A DNA stretch of 64,000 bases from Zavarzinia aquatilis (GTDB lineage: Bacteria; Pseudomonadota; Alphaproteobacteria; Zavarziniales; Zavarziniaceae). Position 1 is the first letter of the stretch. Every line of letters begins with the position of its first letter. The stretch spans positions 124,001 to 188,000 of the forward strand of contig NZ_QGLE01000002.1 in the NCBI RefSeq assembly GCF_003173035.1, in the 5' to 3' direction. Positions 8,752 to 15,707 of the stretch are shown here, in pieces. A model generated the notes under the pieces. It had not been told where the DNA came from and did no database searches. It saw only the letters and a program-made list of their open reading frames with translations. Made by a program: the position numbers and the translations under genes.

Positions 8752-8947
8752 GGCTCGCCTCCCCGCTGTCCGCGTGCATCGCGCGCCAATGCGCGGCGGC
8801 TTCCCGCGAGACCTCGCCGCTGCCCCAGCAGGTGGGGCAGTTCAGGGTTTCGCCGACCGCCGGCAGGAAATCCGTCGGAAGGCGGGTATAGACCCAGATC
8901 GTGCGTTCGCCCCCGCAGCGCGGGCAGGTCACATAGAGCGCGTCCAT
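8741..8947 (-). CDS. Small zinc-ribbon protein
   Basis: 68 residues with two Cys pairs, CPRCGG and CPTCWGSG, spaced 27 residues apart, like the DnaJ-type or rubredoxin-like zinc ribbon. Likely a structural Zn fold that binds nucleic acid or protein. It overlaps the KOW-like gene by 11 bp. Confidence 0.6.
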   Translation of the reverse strand: MDALYVTCPRCGGERTIWVYTRLPTDFLPAVGETLNCPTCWGSGEVSREAAAHWRAMHADSGEASHAR

Positions 8948-8952
8948 CCCGG

Positions 8953-9369
8953 TTACTCCGCCGCCTGCCGCGCGGCCGACACCAGCCGTTCGTCGACCGC
9001 CGCCGGCTGCGCCGCCGAGATGGCCCGGGTGATCTGCACCACCTGCGCCCGGATGGCCTGATCGTGGATGGTCTCGAAGGCCGCCACCAGGCGCACGGCG
9101 TCCGCCGTCAGGGCCGGCACCTCGGCGGTTTCCGCCGCCTCGCCGCCCAACCCGTCGAAGAAAAAGGCCACCGGCACGTCCAGCGTCTGCGACAGCTGAT
9201 ACAGCTTCGAGGCCGAGACGCGGTTGGTGCCCTTCTCGTATTTCTGCACCTGCTGGAAGGTCAGCCCGAGGCTGTCGGCCAGATCGGTCTGCGACAGGCC
9301 GAGCAGCTGGCGGCGCAGCTTCACGCGGGCGCCGACCTGAATGTCGATGGGGTTCGGTGTATCGGTCAT
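8953..9369 (-). CDS. XRE-family HTH transcriptional regulator
   Basis: 138 residues. Residues about 11-66 form a Cro/CI-type HTH (LSQTDLADSLGLTFQQVQKYEKGTNRVSASKL), as in many alphaproteobacterial regulators. The C-terminal half is helical and may dimerise. It belongs to the leftward operon whose promoter is at about 9840-9900. It is a second regulator besides the likely master repressor at 10433-10789. Confidence 0.75.
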   Translation of the reverse strand: MTDTPNPIDIQVGARVKLRRQLLGLSQTDLADSLGLTFQQVQKYEKGTNRVSASKLYQLSQTLDVPVAFFFDGLGGEAAETAEVPALTADAVRLVAAFETIHDQAIRAQVVQITRAISAAQPAAVDERLVSAARQAAE

Positions 9370-9379
9370 GTGATGATCC

Positions 9380-9577
9380 TCAGGTCTTGGGAATGGTCCA
9401 GCACGGCGGCAGGGCGCGCGCCGCGTCGAAGGGCGGCAGGCGGATGACGCAGGAGCCGATGCGGCTGGCCTCGATCCGGTCCATGATCTTGGCCGCCGCC
9501 TGCGGATTGGCCTCGGCGAAGGCGGCGAAGCGGCGAATGGGGCCGTCGGCCGCCGCCGGTTTGCCGCGCGGCGCCAT
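9380..9577 (-). CDS. Hypothetical small phage protein
   Basis: 65 residues from MAPRGKPAAADG. The start codon overlaps the stop of the preceding gene (ATGA at 9577), a sign of coupled translation. No recognised domain. Confidence 0.5.
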   Translation of the reverse strand: MAPRGKPAAADGPIRRFAAFAEANPQAAAKIMDRIEASRIGSCVIRLPPFDAARALPPCWTIPKT

Positions 9578-9837
9578 CAGGCGGCCGCCGCGTCGGCGAG
9601 GCGGTCCGCCCGATGGGAGAGCATCGACCGCGCTAGCTGATGCCGTTCGCCTTCGTTGCAGCGCCATGCCTGCCGGGCGATCGCCGCCAGATCCGCATCG
9701 CTGCGGGTCGCGTAGAAATGCGCGCTTGCGGCCGCGAAGCTGGCATCGAGGCGCGAAAGCTCCTCGAAGTGCGCGTCGACTTGCGCGGGCGACAGGATGT
9801 CGACCCAGGGCCGATTGATAGGGGTGGTGGTGTGCAT
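9577..9837 (-). CDS. Hypothetical protein, first gene of the leftward operon
   Basis: 86 residues beginning MHTTTPINRPWVDILSP, helical. AGGAGG (9843-9848 on the complementary strand) precedes the ATG at good distance. It is the promoter-proximal gene downstream of two operator-like sites. Function unknown. Confidence 0.6.
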   Translation of the reverse strand: MHTTTPINRPWVDILSPAQVDAHFEELSRLDASFAAASAHFYATRSDADLAAIARQAWRCNEGERHQLARSMLSHRADRLADAAAA

Positions 9838-9854
9838 GGGGGTGCCTCCTACGG

Positions 9855-9902
9855 TTTGCCCATAACGGATAAACTATAGTTAGTTTGCCCAAATTGGAAG
9901 AC
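9855..9902 (-). promoter_or_regulatory. Left operators and promoter region
   Basis: Two imperfect copies of a 19-bp site TTTGCCCA-N3-TGGGCAAA lie at 9855-9873 and 9884-9902 (left halves perfect, right halves degenerate). Between them is the 10-bp palindrome AACTATAGTT. They precede the leftward operon, so a repressor bound here would silence integrase and neighbours. Exact promoter boxes cannot be fixed. Confidence 0.55.
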
Positions 9903-9964
9903 GCTTAAAGGTGGATTTTTCGATATGGCCCACATTCAGGGGTGCACTGAATGCGAGGCGAGTT

Positions 9965-10456
9965 ATGGGGTGGTGGAGAAAGTTGTTCGGCTCGACGACA
10001 ACGGCAACGTCAATCCGGGCGCGCGAAACAGCCAGCCGCATAGTTGCCGCGAATGAATGGATCATGGCCGGCATACGAGCCGGTAGCATTGAGGCGCTGC
10101 ACGAGGCCGCTCAAAGAAATAATACCAACCCCAGCCCGATACAAAAGGGGATCATGGGCGAGCGAACGTTTACCTTTAGGATAGAAGGGGTTCCGATCGC
10201 GCTATCCGCGAGAAGTGGAACAATTTTCCCAAATGATCCCGCCATAAATTTAGATGTCATGGGAGAGGGCTACGGGGACCTTTGGTGGACCTTCATAATG
10301 TTTTCAGAAAAAATGAAAGCCGATATATCAATTATGAAGAAATCTTCATCAATCGGCGCCCTAACCCTGCCGGTAAAGGAAATACTTATGAAGGAGAAGG
10401 GTTTTTTCTGCACGGACGATTTTATAAATAGCTTACTGAACAAGAGCCATAAGTAA
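9965..10456 (+). CDS. AT-rich cargo (moron-like) gene of unknown function
   Basis: 163 residues from MGWWRKLFG, chosen because GAGGCG precedes the ATG; a GTG at 9911 would add 18 residues. A basic-aromatic start is followed by a soluble alpha/beta protein with no recognised family. From about 10100 on it is clearly less GC-rich than the rest of the prophage and uses codons such as ATA, AAA and TTA freely. It runs opposite to and overlaps by 24 bp the repressor gene. It is probably a recently acquired gene expressed in the lysogen; superinfection exclusion or defence is possible but unproved. Confidence 0.65.
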   Translation: MGWWRKLFGSTTTATSIRARETASRIVAANEWIMAGIRAGSIEALHEAAQRNNTNPSPIQKGIMGERTFTFRIEGVPIALSARSGTIFPNDPAINLDVMGEGYGDLWWTFIMFSEKMKADISIMKKSSSIGALTLPVKEILMKEKGFFCTDDFINSLLNKSHK

Positions 10457-10789
10457 CCTTAGGGCTCTTTCCCTCTCGTCAGGCTTCAATTTATTATAAA
10501 TATTCAGGGCATCCCATTCATCGGGGCGCATTATTTGATTTGGCACAATCTCCCAAGGCTGGCATTTCAGAGCCTTTGATAGGCGGCCTAGCTTTTCAAG
10601 GCTAATCCCCAGCGCGCCTCGCTCGTATTTGCTAACGGCGGTCGCTGCTATGTTGGCACGTTTCGCCAAGTCAACCTGACTCAAGCCTTGCCGCTCCCGC
10701 AACTCCGTCAGCCTGTTAGGCGGCGGACCAGGCGGCGCGTCCTTACGCGGGCGCCCACCAACATTCTTCTTCGGCTGGTTTTCATTCAT
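10433..10789 (-). CDS. XRE-family phage repressor (CI-like)
   Basis: 118 residues from MNENQPKKN. A basic, Pro-rich leader precedes a Cro/CI HTH (GLSQVDLAKRANIAATAVSKYERGALGISL). It has no peptidase domain, so induction is not by LexA-like self-cleavage of this protein. It lies between two clusters of 19-bp operator-like sites and is transcribed away from the rightward operon, the usual place of a lysogeny repressor. Three candidate operators lie just upstream of its start. Confidence 0.75.
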   Translation of the reverse strand: MNENQPKKNVGGRPRKDAPPGPPPNRLTELRERQGLSQVDLAKRANIAATAVSKYERGALGISLEKLGRLSKALKCQPWEIVPNQIMRPDEWDALNIYNKLKPDERERALRLLMALVQ

Positions 10790-10798
10790 GCAGACGGG

Positions 10799-10883
10799 TT
10801 TCGCCAAAATGGGCAAAGCCGTCGATGGAGATTTTGGGCAAACAGGTAACAACACACTTGCAGCATAGCCCATTTTGGGCAAA
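10799..10883 (+). promoter_or_regulatory. Right operator cluster
   Basis: Three sites match TTTGCCCA-N3-TGGGCAAA: 10799-10817, 10824-10842 and 10865-10883. All have a perfect right half TGGGCAAA; the left halves match at 6, 3 and 6 of 8 bases. They separate the repressor from the rightward early genes, like lambda OR. The same motif is at 9855-9902. Confidence 0.6.
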
Positions 10884-10935
10884 GGTGAAGCCACAGCATC
10901 TAGTGGCCCCCTTATCCGAAACGGCTAAATCCGCG

Positions 10936-11496
10936 ATGACCGATCAAAGCCACCCTGATAGACCCCGCATCGTCAGCCCCGCGCTGCGCCTGGGCGATCT
11001 GGCGGCCCTGTCGGTGATGCTGTCCTGGCGCGGCGCGCGGTGGTCGGCCGTCGAGGTCGAGCCCGATGGCGCCATCGTCGAGCTGACGATCACGGATGGC
11101 GACGGCACGGTTTCGCATTACGGACGGCCGTCCCTCGTCGGCCTCGCGCAGCAGCTGGGGCCCGGCGCCGCGTCAGTCGAATGCCTTTGCCGCCGCGCGC
11201 AGGCGCGCGTAACGCGAGACGGCACCGTGGTGTATAAGCCAGTGCCGCACCACCTCGGTCAGCTCGTCGGCGGGAACGGCAATGAAGCCGTGTTCCCCCT
11301 GGACGCTCCAGAAGCGGATGCGCACGCCGCCGGCACTGCCGGTGACCCCCTCGATACTCTCGATCTGAAGCTCGGGCTCGGCCTCGCCCCCATGGGGACG
11401 GACGGCAATAAAGCTGTCGGTCATGGACGTTTCCTTTCGTCGGACCCGCGAGGATCGACGATCCCCAATCTCTCTGGCAAGGCGCTTCCGCGATGA
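10936..11496 (+). CDS. Hypothetical early protein, 3' half overlapped by an antisense gene
   Basis: The first 80 or so residues (MTDQSHPDRPRIVS, then LSWRGARWSAVEVEPDG) read like a real beta-rich protein similar in layout to the TSCPD-like protein at 13826. From about 11173 the frame stays open but looks like the shadow of a well-coded minus-strand gene (11173-11424). The plus gene is therefore either a fusion with non-native sequence or a truncated remnant. The first 21 bp around its start recur at 11488-11508. Confidence 0.4.
   Translation: MTDQSHPDRPRIVSPALRLGDLAALSVMLSWRGARWSAVEVEPDGAIVELTITDGDGTVSHYGRPSLVGLAQQLGPGAASVECLCRRAQARVTRDGTVVYKPVPHHLGQLVGGNGNEAVFPLDAPEADAHAAGTAGDPLDTLDLKLGLGLAPMGTDGNKAVGHGRFLSSDPRGSTIPNLSGKALPR
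11173..11424 (-). CDS. Hypothetical small protein on the antisense strand
   Basis: 83 residues, MTDSFIAVRPHGGEAE onward, with strong GC bias at third codon positions and a natural mix of charged and hydrophobic residues, unlike the plus-strand frame. It is transcribed against the surrounding rightward early genes. Family not recognised. Confidence 0.6.
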   Translation of the reverse strand: MTDSFIAVRPHGGEAEPELQIESIEGVTGSAGGVRIRFWSVQGEHGFIAVPADELTEVVRHWLIHHGAVSRYARLRAAAKAFD

Positions 11497-11963
11497 CCGA
11501 TCAAAGCCGCCCCGAAACCCTCGATCCGGCGCCGTCGTATTACCTGGACGAAGGCGGGCGACTGGCGTCGATCAAGATGCCTCGGCTTCAGCCTTTGCGT
11601 CTGATGGCCATGGCGGTCTCTCCCATGTTGACCAAGTGCGATTGCGCCACCTGCACCATCTCTGGCGGATATTCTGGCGGGATGCGCTGGGGCAAGGCGC
11701 GGGCCACCGCCATCAAGTCCACATCGAGCCTGGCGGCAAGGGCCGCGACCGCGGCATTCAGTGCGACCAGATGCGCCGCATGGCTGGCAAGGCCCGGCAT
11801 CATCTGTTGGACCGTCTGCTCCGTCATCGCGACGTTTCTCGCCAAGGTGATCAGGTCACACGCAAGTAGATCGAGGGTGACTTCGGGCGGCGACATTCCG
11901 GTCTCCAATGCTGTGGAACCGGAAGCGTCTGACGCGGCGCCCGAGTCGGCAAGCGGGGAGTGA
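11493..11963 (+). pseudogene. Plus-strand ORF interrupted by an antisense gene
   Basis: Begins MTDQSRPETLDPAPSYYLDEGG and ends VEPEASDAAPESASGE, both natural-looking, but the middle (about 11588-11896) is the shadow of a well-coded minus-strand gene and is Ser/Ala/Arg-rich. The frame survives throughout. Read as a plus gene into which an inverted cassette was inserted without a frameshift, or as a short leader remnant. Whether it is translated is unknown. Confidence 0.35.
11588..11896 (-). CDS. Hypothetical helical protein on the antisense strand
   Basis: 102 residues from MSPPEVTLDLL, almost entirely helical with heptad-like hydrophobics (AHLVALNAAVAALAARLDVDL). GGAG lies before the ATG at 11896. 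It is opposite in direction to the early operon that surrounds it. No family recognised. Confidence 0.6.
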   Translation of the reverse strand: MSPPEVTLDLLACDLITLARNVAMTEQTVQQMMPGLASHAAHLVALNAAVAALAARLDVDLMAVARALPQRIPPEYPPEMVQVAQSHLVNMGETAMAIRRKG

Positions 11964-11967
11964 TCTG

Positions 11968-12231
11968 ATGCAGCTCGCCGACTGGATCGCGGCCAACGGA
12001 CAGAACAGGTCGAGCTTCGGGCGCTCCATCGGCGAGCGGCCGATGACGATTTCGCGCTATTGCCTGCCCGCCGGCCATCCGCATCGCCGCATCCCGAAGG
12101 AAGAGACGATGCGCAAGATTTTCGTGGCGACCGGCGGCCTCGTCACCGCCAACGATTTCTACGGCATCGCGGAAGCCGCCCCCGACCCGGCGGCCCCCGC
12201 GCCCACCCCGGGCATGGAGGCGGCGGAATGA
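11968..12231 (+). CDS. Cro-like HTH regulator (YdaS-type)
   Basis: 87 residues. MQLADWIAANGQNRSSFGRSIG, MTISRYCLPAGHPHRRIPKEETMRKIF and VTANDFYGI fit the compact Cro/YdaS family (HTH followed by a short tail), the usual first regulator of a rightward early operon. Its stop overlaps the next ATG (12228), implying coupled translation. Confidence 0.65.
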   Translation: MQLADWIAANGQNRSSFGRSIGERPMTISRYCLPAGHPHRRIPKEETMRKIFVATGGLVTANDFYGIAEAAPDPAAPAPTPGMEAAE

Positions 12232-12416
12232 GCGACCTGAGCTTCGGCCTGACCGAGAGGCAACAACTGCGCCTTCACCTCGTCGAGCTGACATCTCCGG
12301 ATCACGGGATCGAGCAGCGCCTGGAGGCCGCTTACTACCTCGAAGGTTACATAATGGGCCGGGTCAAGCCGACGGTCCCGGCGGAATGGGATCGAAATGA
12401 CCGACCTGAAGGTTGA
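12228..12416 (+). CDS. Hypothetical small phage protein
   Basis: 62 residues, MSDLSFGLTERQQLRLHLVEL onward in natural-looking helix, starting on an ATGA overlap with the Cro-like gene. Its last 17 or so codons overlap the end of the antisense gene 12364-12693. Function unknown. Confidence 0.5.
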   Translation: MSDLSFGLTERQQLRLHLVELTSPDHGIEQRLEAAYYLEGYIMGRVKPTVPAEWDRNDRPEG

Positions 12417-12693
12417 GCGTGGCCGGCACGGGCTTGCCCCCCAGCGCCACCTGCACGCAGTCCTGGGCAAGACGAAGCAGTTCTTCGCGGGAAATGTCCG
12501 TGTAGCCGCCCACGATGCCGCTTGCGTGCTTTTTCTCGCCGATCAACACGGCCTGCATCAGCAGAACAGCGAAATCATGTGGCGACAGGGGATTGGCTGC
12601 CATGTCCTCGACCTCACGAAGTTCGCGCACCAAACGGGAGTGCGCGAGCACATTAAACCCCGGGTTGCCGAGTCGGCAGAAGGGCGAATTCAT
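12364..12693 (-). CDS. Hypothetical small protein on the antisense strand
   Basis: 109 residues from MNSPFCRLGNPG, or 79 from MAANPLSPHDF (12603), which has GAGG upstream. Third-position GC and residue mix support this strand over the plus frame. If the longer start is used, its ATG overlaps by two bases the ATG of the divergent gene at 12692 (CATG). Third antisense gene in this early region; not homologous to the other two. Confidence 0.55.
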   Translation of the reverse strand: MNSPFCRLGNPGFNVLAHSRLVRELREVEDMAANPLSPHDFAVLLMQAVLIGEKKHASGIVGGYTDISREELLRLAQDCVQVALGGKPVPATLNLQVGHFDPIPPGPSA

Positions 12694-12895
12694 GCCTGAC
12701 CCCTTCAAACCCATCACCCTGCTGACCCGCGAGGGCGATTACGTCACCACCGCGCTGGTGCCGCCGTTCCTCACCCCGCCGCAGGTCCTGCGCTGGGGCG
12801 ACAGGACCTTCCTCCGCGACGACATCGGCCGCTATCGCGAGACCGTCGCCGTCGACGTCGTGCTGACCCAGGACCCCGCCCCGGAGGTGCATTGA
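12692..12895 (+). CDS. Hypothetical small phage protein
   Basis: 67 residues, MPDPFKPITLLTREGDYV onward, beta-rich. TGATG overlap with the next gene shows coupling to the Acb2/Tad1-like gene. No family recognised. Confidence 0.6.
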   Translation: MPDPFKPITLLTREGDYVTTALVPPFLTPPQVLRWGDRTFLRDDIGRYRETVAVDVVLTQDPAPEVH

Positions 12896-13305
12896 TGCGC
12901 AATTTGACTGATCACATCGTCAACCCGGCCAACGACCAGTTGACCATTACCGTCACGGATGAGCCCGGCGCAGGTGGCGCCTGCCACCGCTATGAGGTTA
13001 CCGGCATGTCATTCGCCACGAATGAATCGCTGCTGGATGTAAACGGCCACCATACTCAGCTTTCCGACACCCGTGCCGTGATCTTGTTTCAGAACGGCCC
13101 CATCGCCGAAGTCGGCGTCAATGGCGTCACCCATGAAGCCCTGCTGGCCATCGTCGCCGACAGGTTGCGGTCGTTTCAGGCCGGCCCCTATGCCTGCCGC
13201 GAAAATGCGCTGGCCCTGACGAAGATCGAAGAGGCGCAGCACTGGCTGCAGTCCCGCACGCTCGCCCGGATGCGGCGCGGCGTCGAAGGCACGCATAAGG
13301 TTTGA
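12895..13305 (+). CDS. Acb2/Tad1-domain protein (candidate anti-CBASS/anti-Thoeris sponge)
   Basis: 136 residues. The C-terminal part, about residues 93-130, carries the helical hairpin SFQAGPYACRENALALTK, IEEAQHWLQSRT and RGVEGT, which I recognise as the Acb2/Tad1 hairpin once called Gp49-like. Known members bind cyclic oligonucleotide or cyclic ADP-ribose signals and so block CBASS or Thoeris defence. Here an N-terminal beta-rich domain (about 1-88, with ILFQNGPIAEVGVNGVTHEALLAIV) precedes it. It sits in the early operon, where anti-defence genes are usual. Ligand is not known; the family call is from memory of the motif. Confidence 0.75.
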   Translation: MRNLTDHIVNPANDQLTITVTDEPGAGGACHRYEVTGMSFATNESLLDVNGHHTQLSDTRAVILFQNGPIAEVGVNGVTHEALLAIVADRLRSFQAGPYACRENALALTKIEEAQHWLQSRTLARMRRGVEGTHKV

Positions 13306-13309
13306 CGCC

Positions 13310-13546
13310 ATGGCCGCCGATGCCCCCTCGACCCTTCCCGCCGCCCTGCAGCAACTCGAAGCAGCGCGCGAGGATTATCGCAAGGCCGACAAGGCGTATT
13401 CCGAAGCCAACCGGGACAGAAATACCTGCCTCGGCCGGCTTAATGCCGCCCAGAAGGCCTTCGACCAGGTGGTGGCTGAGCTGCGCAAGGACTGCCCGCG
13501 CGACAGCAACTGGTATCAGGCCGAGCTGGCGTCGGGCAGGGCCTGA
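13310..13546 (+). CDS. Small coiled-coil phage protein
   Basis: 78 residues, with a long charged helix (LQQLEAAREDYRKADKAYSEANRDR) that should form a coiled coil. It follows the Acb2/Tad1-like gene after 4 bp and precedes the next gene by 2 bp. Function unknown. Confidence 0.6.
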   Translation: MAADAPSTLPAALQQLEAAREDYRKADKAYSEANRDRNTCLGRLNAAQKAFDQVVAELRKDCPRDSNWYQAELASGRA

Positions 13547-13548
13547 CC

Positions 13549-13839
13549 ATGGCGCATCTGTCAGACATCCGGCTGCGGCAGATGGCGCGGGCCGCGCGCC
13601 TGGGGCGCGGGCACCTGCGCACGGCGTGCGCGCGGCTGCTGGCCGATCTGGCGGGCGCCGCCTCCCCCTCTCCCGACGGGCTGCCTGCACGCGGCCTGTC
13701 CGACTGCGTGCCGCCGGCGGAGGCCCCTCGGCCGCCGGCGGCACGGCCTTGTCCTTGCGGCGCCTCGTTCCGCTCGGCCTCGGCCGAACGCACCCATTGC
13801 TATGCCTGCGTGCCGAGGGGGTCCCATGCCGTCGCCTGA
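13549..13839 (+). CDS. Small protein with a Cys-rich C-terminal end
   Basis: 96 residues: a helical start, a Pro/Ala-rich linker and a C-terminal PCPCGASF...HCYACV that could bind Zn. It overlaps the next start by 14 bp. No family recognised. Confidence 0.5.
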   Translation: MAHLSDIRLRQMARAARLGRGHLRTACARLLADLAGAASPSPDGLPARGLSDCVPPAEAPRPPAARPCPCGASFRSASAERTHCYACVPRGSHAVA

Positions 13840-14215
13840 CCGCCAGCGCCTGCCGAACCGCCGCCTGTGTCTGACCGATGTCGTCAGCTGGCATGGCGCC
13901 GACTGGCTGCTGTCGATCGGCTTCGATCACGGCGGCCGGGTGCGCGAAGTGTTCCTGTCCGGGCCGAAATGCGGCAGCGAGATCGAGGCGACGCTGGCGG
14001 ATGCCTGCATCCTGGTCTCGCTCCTGCTGCAGCACGATCACGAGCCGGCGGCCTTGCTCGACCGGCTGTCGCGCGATCCGGTCAGCCCGGAAGATCCCGC
14101 CGCCTCGCCCATCGGCCTCGTCCTCGAACGGCTGGCGGCGATGCAGGCAAGCGGAGCCGAGGCCGCGCGCGAGGCCTATGCCGCGGCCGCGGCCCTGGGG
14201 CGCCTCGCGTCATGA
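13826..14215 (+). CDS. TSCPD-like phage protein
   Basis: 129 residues. The core WHGADWLLSIGFDHGGRVREVFLSGPKCGSEIEATLADACILVSLLLQ resembles the TSCPD-type small domain seen in phage early operons (and as an appendix of some ribonucleotide reductases). Its role is unknown. ATGA overlap with the next gene. Confidence 0.6.
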   Translation: MPSPDRQRLPNRRLCLTDVVSWHGADWLLSIGFDHGGRVREVFLSGPKCGSEIEATLADACILVSLLLQHDHEPAALLDRLSRDPVSPEDPAASPIGLVLERLAAMQASGAEAAREAYAAAAALGRLAS

Positions 14216-14580
14216 TGCGGCCCGATGACATCGCCGGCCGCTGCGCCGCCACCCTCGCCCGGATCGAGCGGGAGGCCCGCGACCAGGCGGCGCGCTGCCG
14301 GCTGGTGCCCGCAGGGGTAACGATACTGATTTCGCGCGCGCAGGAGCTGATGGCCGAGCCGTCCTACCGCTGCGTGCTGCGCGTCCGGCAGGCGATCACC
14401 AGTCTGGGGAGGCCGCCGTCGCCGGCGGTGCAGGCCCTGATCGACGAGGCCGAAAGCCTGTGTCAGGCGGTCGAGGACTGGACCCGCCGTCGCGAGACCC
14501 TGCGCGACGCGATCCAGCGCGCCCGGCTGGCCCCCCAGCCGGATGCCAGCCCCTGGCAGGAGAGGGCGGACTTGCGATGA
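14212..14580 (+). CDS. Hypothetical phage protein upstream of primase
   Basis: 122 residues from MMRPDDIAGRC, helical and Arg-rich. It starts on the stop of the TSCPD-like gene and its own stop overlaps the primase start, so it is part of a coupled replication operon. No domain recognised. Confidence 0.55.
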   Translation: MMRPDDIAGRCAATLARIEREARDQAARCRLVPAGVTILISRAQELMAEPSYRCVLRVRQAITSLGRPPSPAVQALIDEAESLCQAVEDWTRRRETLRDAIQRARLAPQPDASPWQERADLR

Positions 14581-15707
14581 CGGCGCAACAACGCCCGCTG
14601 ATCGACATCGCCGAGGTCGTCGCCATGCTGTCCGACCGCATCGACGCGCTGGTGGCCGACCTGCTGCCCAATGCGGAGCGGGTCGGCCACGAATGGGTGG
14701 TCGGCTCGCTCGACGGTGACCCCGGGCGTTCCCTGTCGATCTGCAGGACGGGCGGCAAGGCCGGCGTATGGGCTGACTTTTCCGGCCAGGACAAGGGCGA
14801 CGCACTCGACCTAGTCGCGGGCGCGCTGTTCGGTAACGACAAGAAGCGTGCCTTCAAATGGGCGCTCGGCTGGCTCGGCCTCGAGCGCATGGACGACAAG
14901 CTGTTGCAGAAGCAGCGCGCCCGGGCGGCGGCGCTTCGCGAACAGAACATCCGCAAGGCGAATGAAAACCGGGATGCCCAGCGTGGCAGGGCGCAGCGGC
15001 TGTTCTACGGCGCGGAGGCGGATATCCTGGGCACGCCGGTCGACCTCTATCTGCAGGGGCGCGGCATCGACGTCGGCACCATGCCCCGCGTGCCGCGCGG
15101 CCTGCGCTACAAGCCAGCGATGACCTACAAATGGTGCCCGCCCGGCGAGGCGCCGAGGATGGATCCCGACGCGGGCAAGAGTTTCGCCGGGATGGTCGCC
15201 TGCGTCATCAACGCCGAGGGCGAGACGATCGCCGCCCATCGCACCTTCCTCGCGCAGCGTCCGGACGGCAGTTGGGGCAAGGCGCCGGTAGGCACGCCGC
15301 CAGGGCGCGACGCGAAGATGTCCTTGGGCGAGCTGGCGGGCGGTTTCATTCCGCTGTGGCGCGGCGCGAACGGGCGGACGTGGAAAGACCCCGCGGCCGA
15401 CGAGACGCTGGCGATCGCCGAAGGCATCGAAAATGCGCTGTCCATCGTCGCCAAGCGGCCGGCCTGGCGCGTGATTTCGGCCGTATCGCTGAAAAATATG
15501 GGCGCGCTGGTGTTGCCGCCGATCTGGAAGGATATCGTGATTTGCGGCGATAACGACCCCAATCAGGCCGAGCAGAATGCCCTGAGGGCGGCGATCTGGC
15601 GCCTTCAGGATCAAGGGCGCCAGGTGCGGCTAGCCCTGCCGCCGCCGGAGTACAAGGACTTCAACGATTTGCTGCGCGGTATCCGCCGGCCGGTGCAGGG
15701 GGCATGA
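14577..15707 (+). CDS. Toprim-domain DNA primase
   Basis: 376 residues from MTAQQRPL. An N-terminal P4-primase-like module (GHEWVVGSLDGDPGRSLSI, GVWADFSGQDKGDALDLVAGAL) precedes a Toprim domain with the catalytic Glu in LAIAEGIENAL (about residues 277-287) and the acidic pair in VICGDNDPN. It should synthesise RNA primers for phage DNA replication together with the helicase encoded next (ATGA overlap). Confidence 0.8.
   Translation: MTAQQRPLIDIAEVVAMLSDRIDALVADLLPNAERVGHEWVVGSLDGDPGRSLSICRTGGKAGVWADFSGQDKGDALDLVAGALFGNDKKRAFKWALGWLGLERMDDKLLQKQRARAAALREQNIRKANENRDAQRGRAQRLFYGAEADILGTPVDLYLQGRGIDVGTMPRVPRGLRYKPAMTYKWCPPGEAPRMDPDAGKSFAGMVACVINAEGETIAAHRTFLAQRPDGSWGKAPVGTPPGRDAKMSLGELAGGFIPLWRGANGRTWKDPAADETLAIAEGIENALSIVAKRPAWRVISAVSLKNMGALVLPPIWKDIVICGDNDPNQAEQNALRAAIWRLQDQGRQVRLALPPPEYKDFNDLLRGIRRPVQGA

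Larger units (their letters stand above)
10931..11508 (+). repeat. 21-bp direct repeat around two gene starts
   Basis: Positions 10931-10951 and 11488-11508 are identical over 21 bp. Each copy covers the start codon and first codons (MTDQS) of a plus-strand ORF, and each ORF is then overlapped by an inverted small gene. This suggests duplication or recombination at the gene start. Confidence 0.8.

Noticed and set aside
12397-12699. 100-codon + strand ORF MTDLKVERGRHG
   Set aside because: Apart from its start it is the shadow of the better-coded minus gene at 12364-12693.
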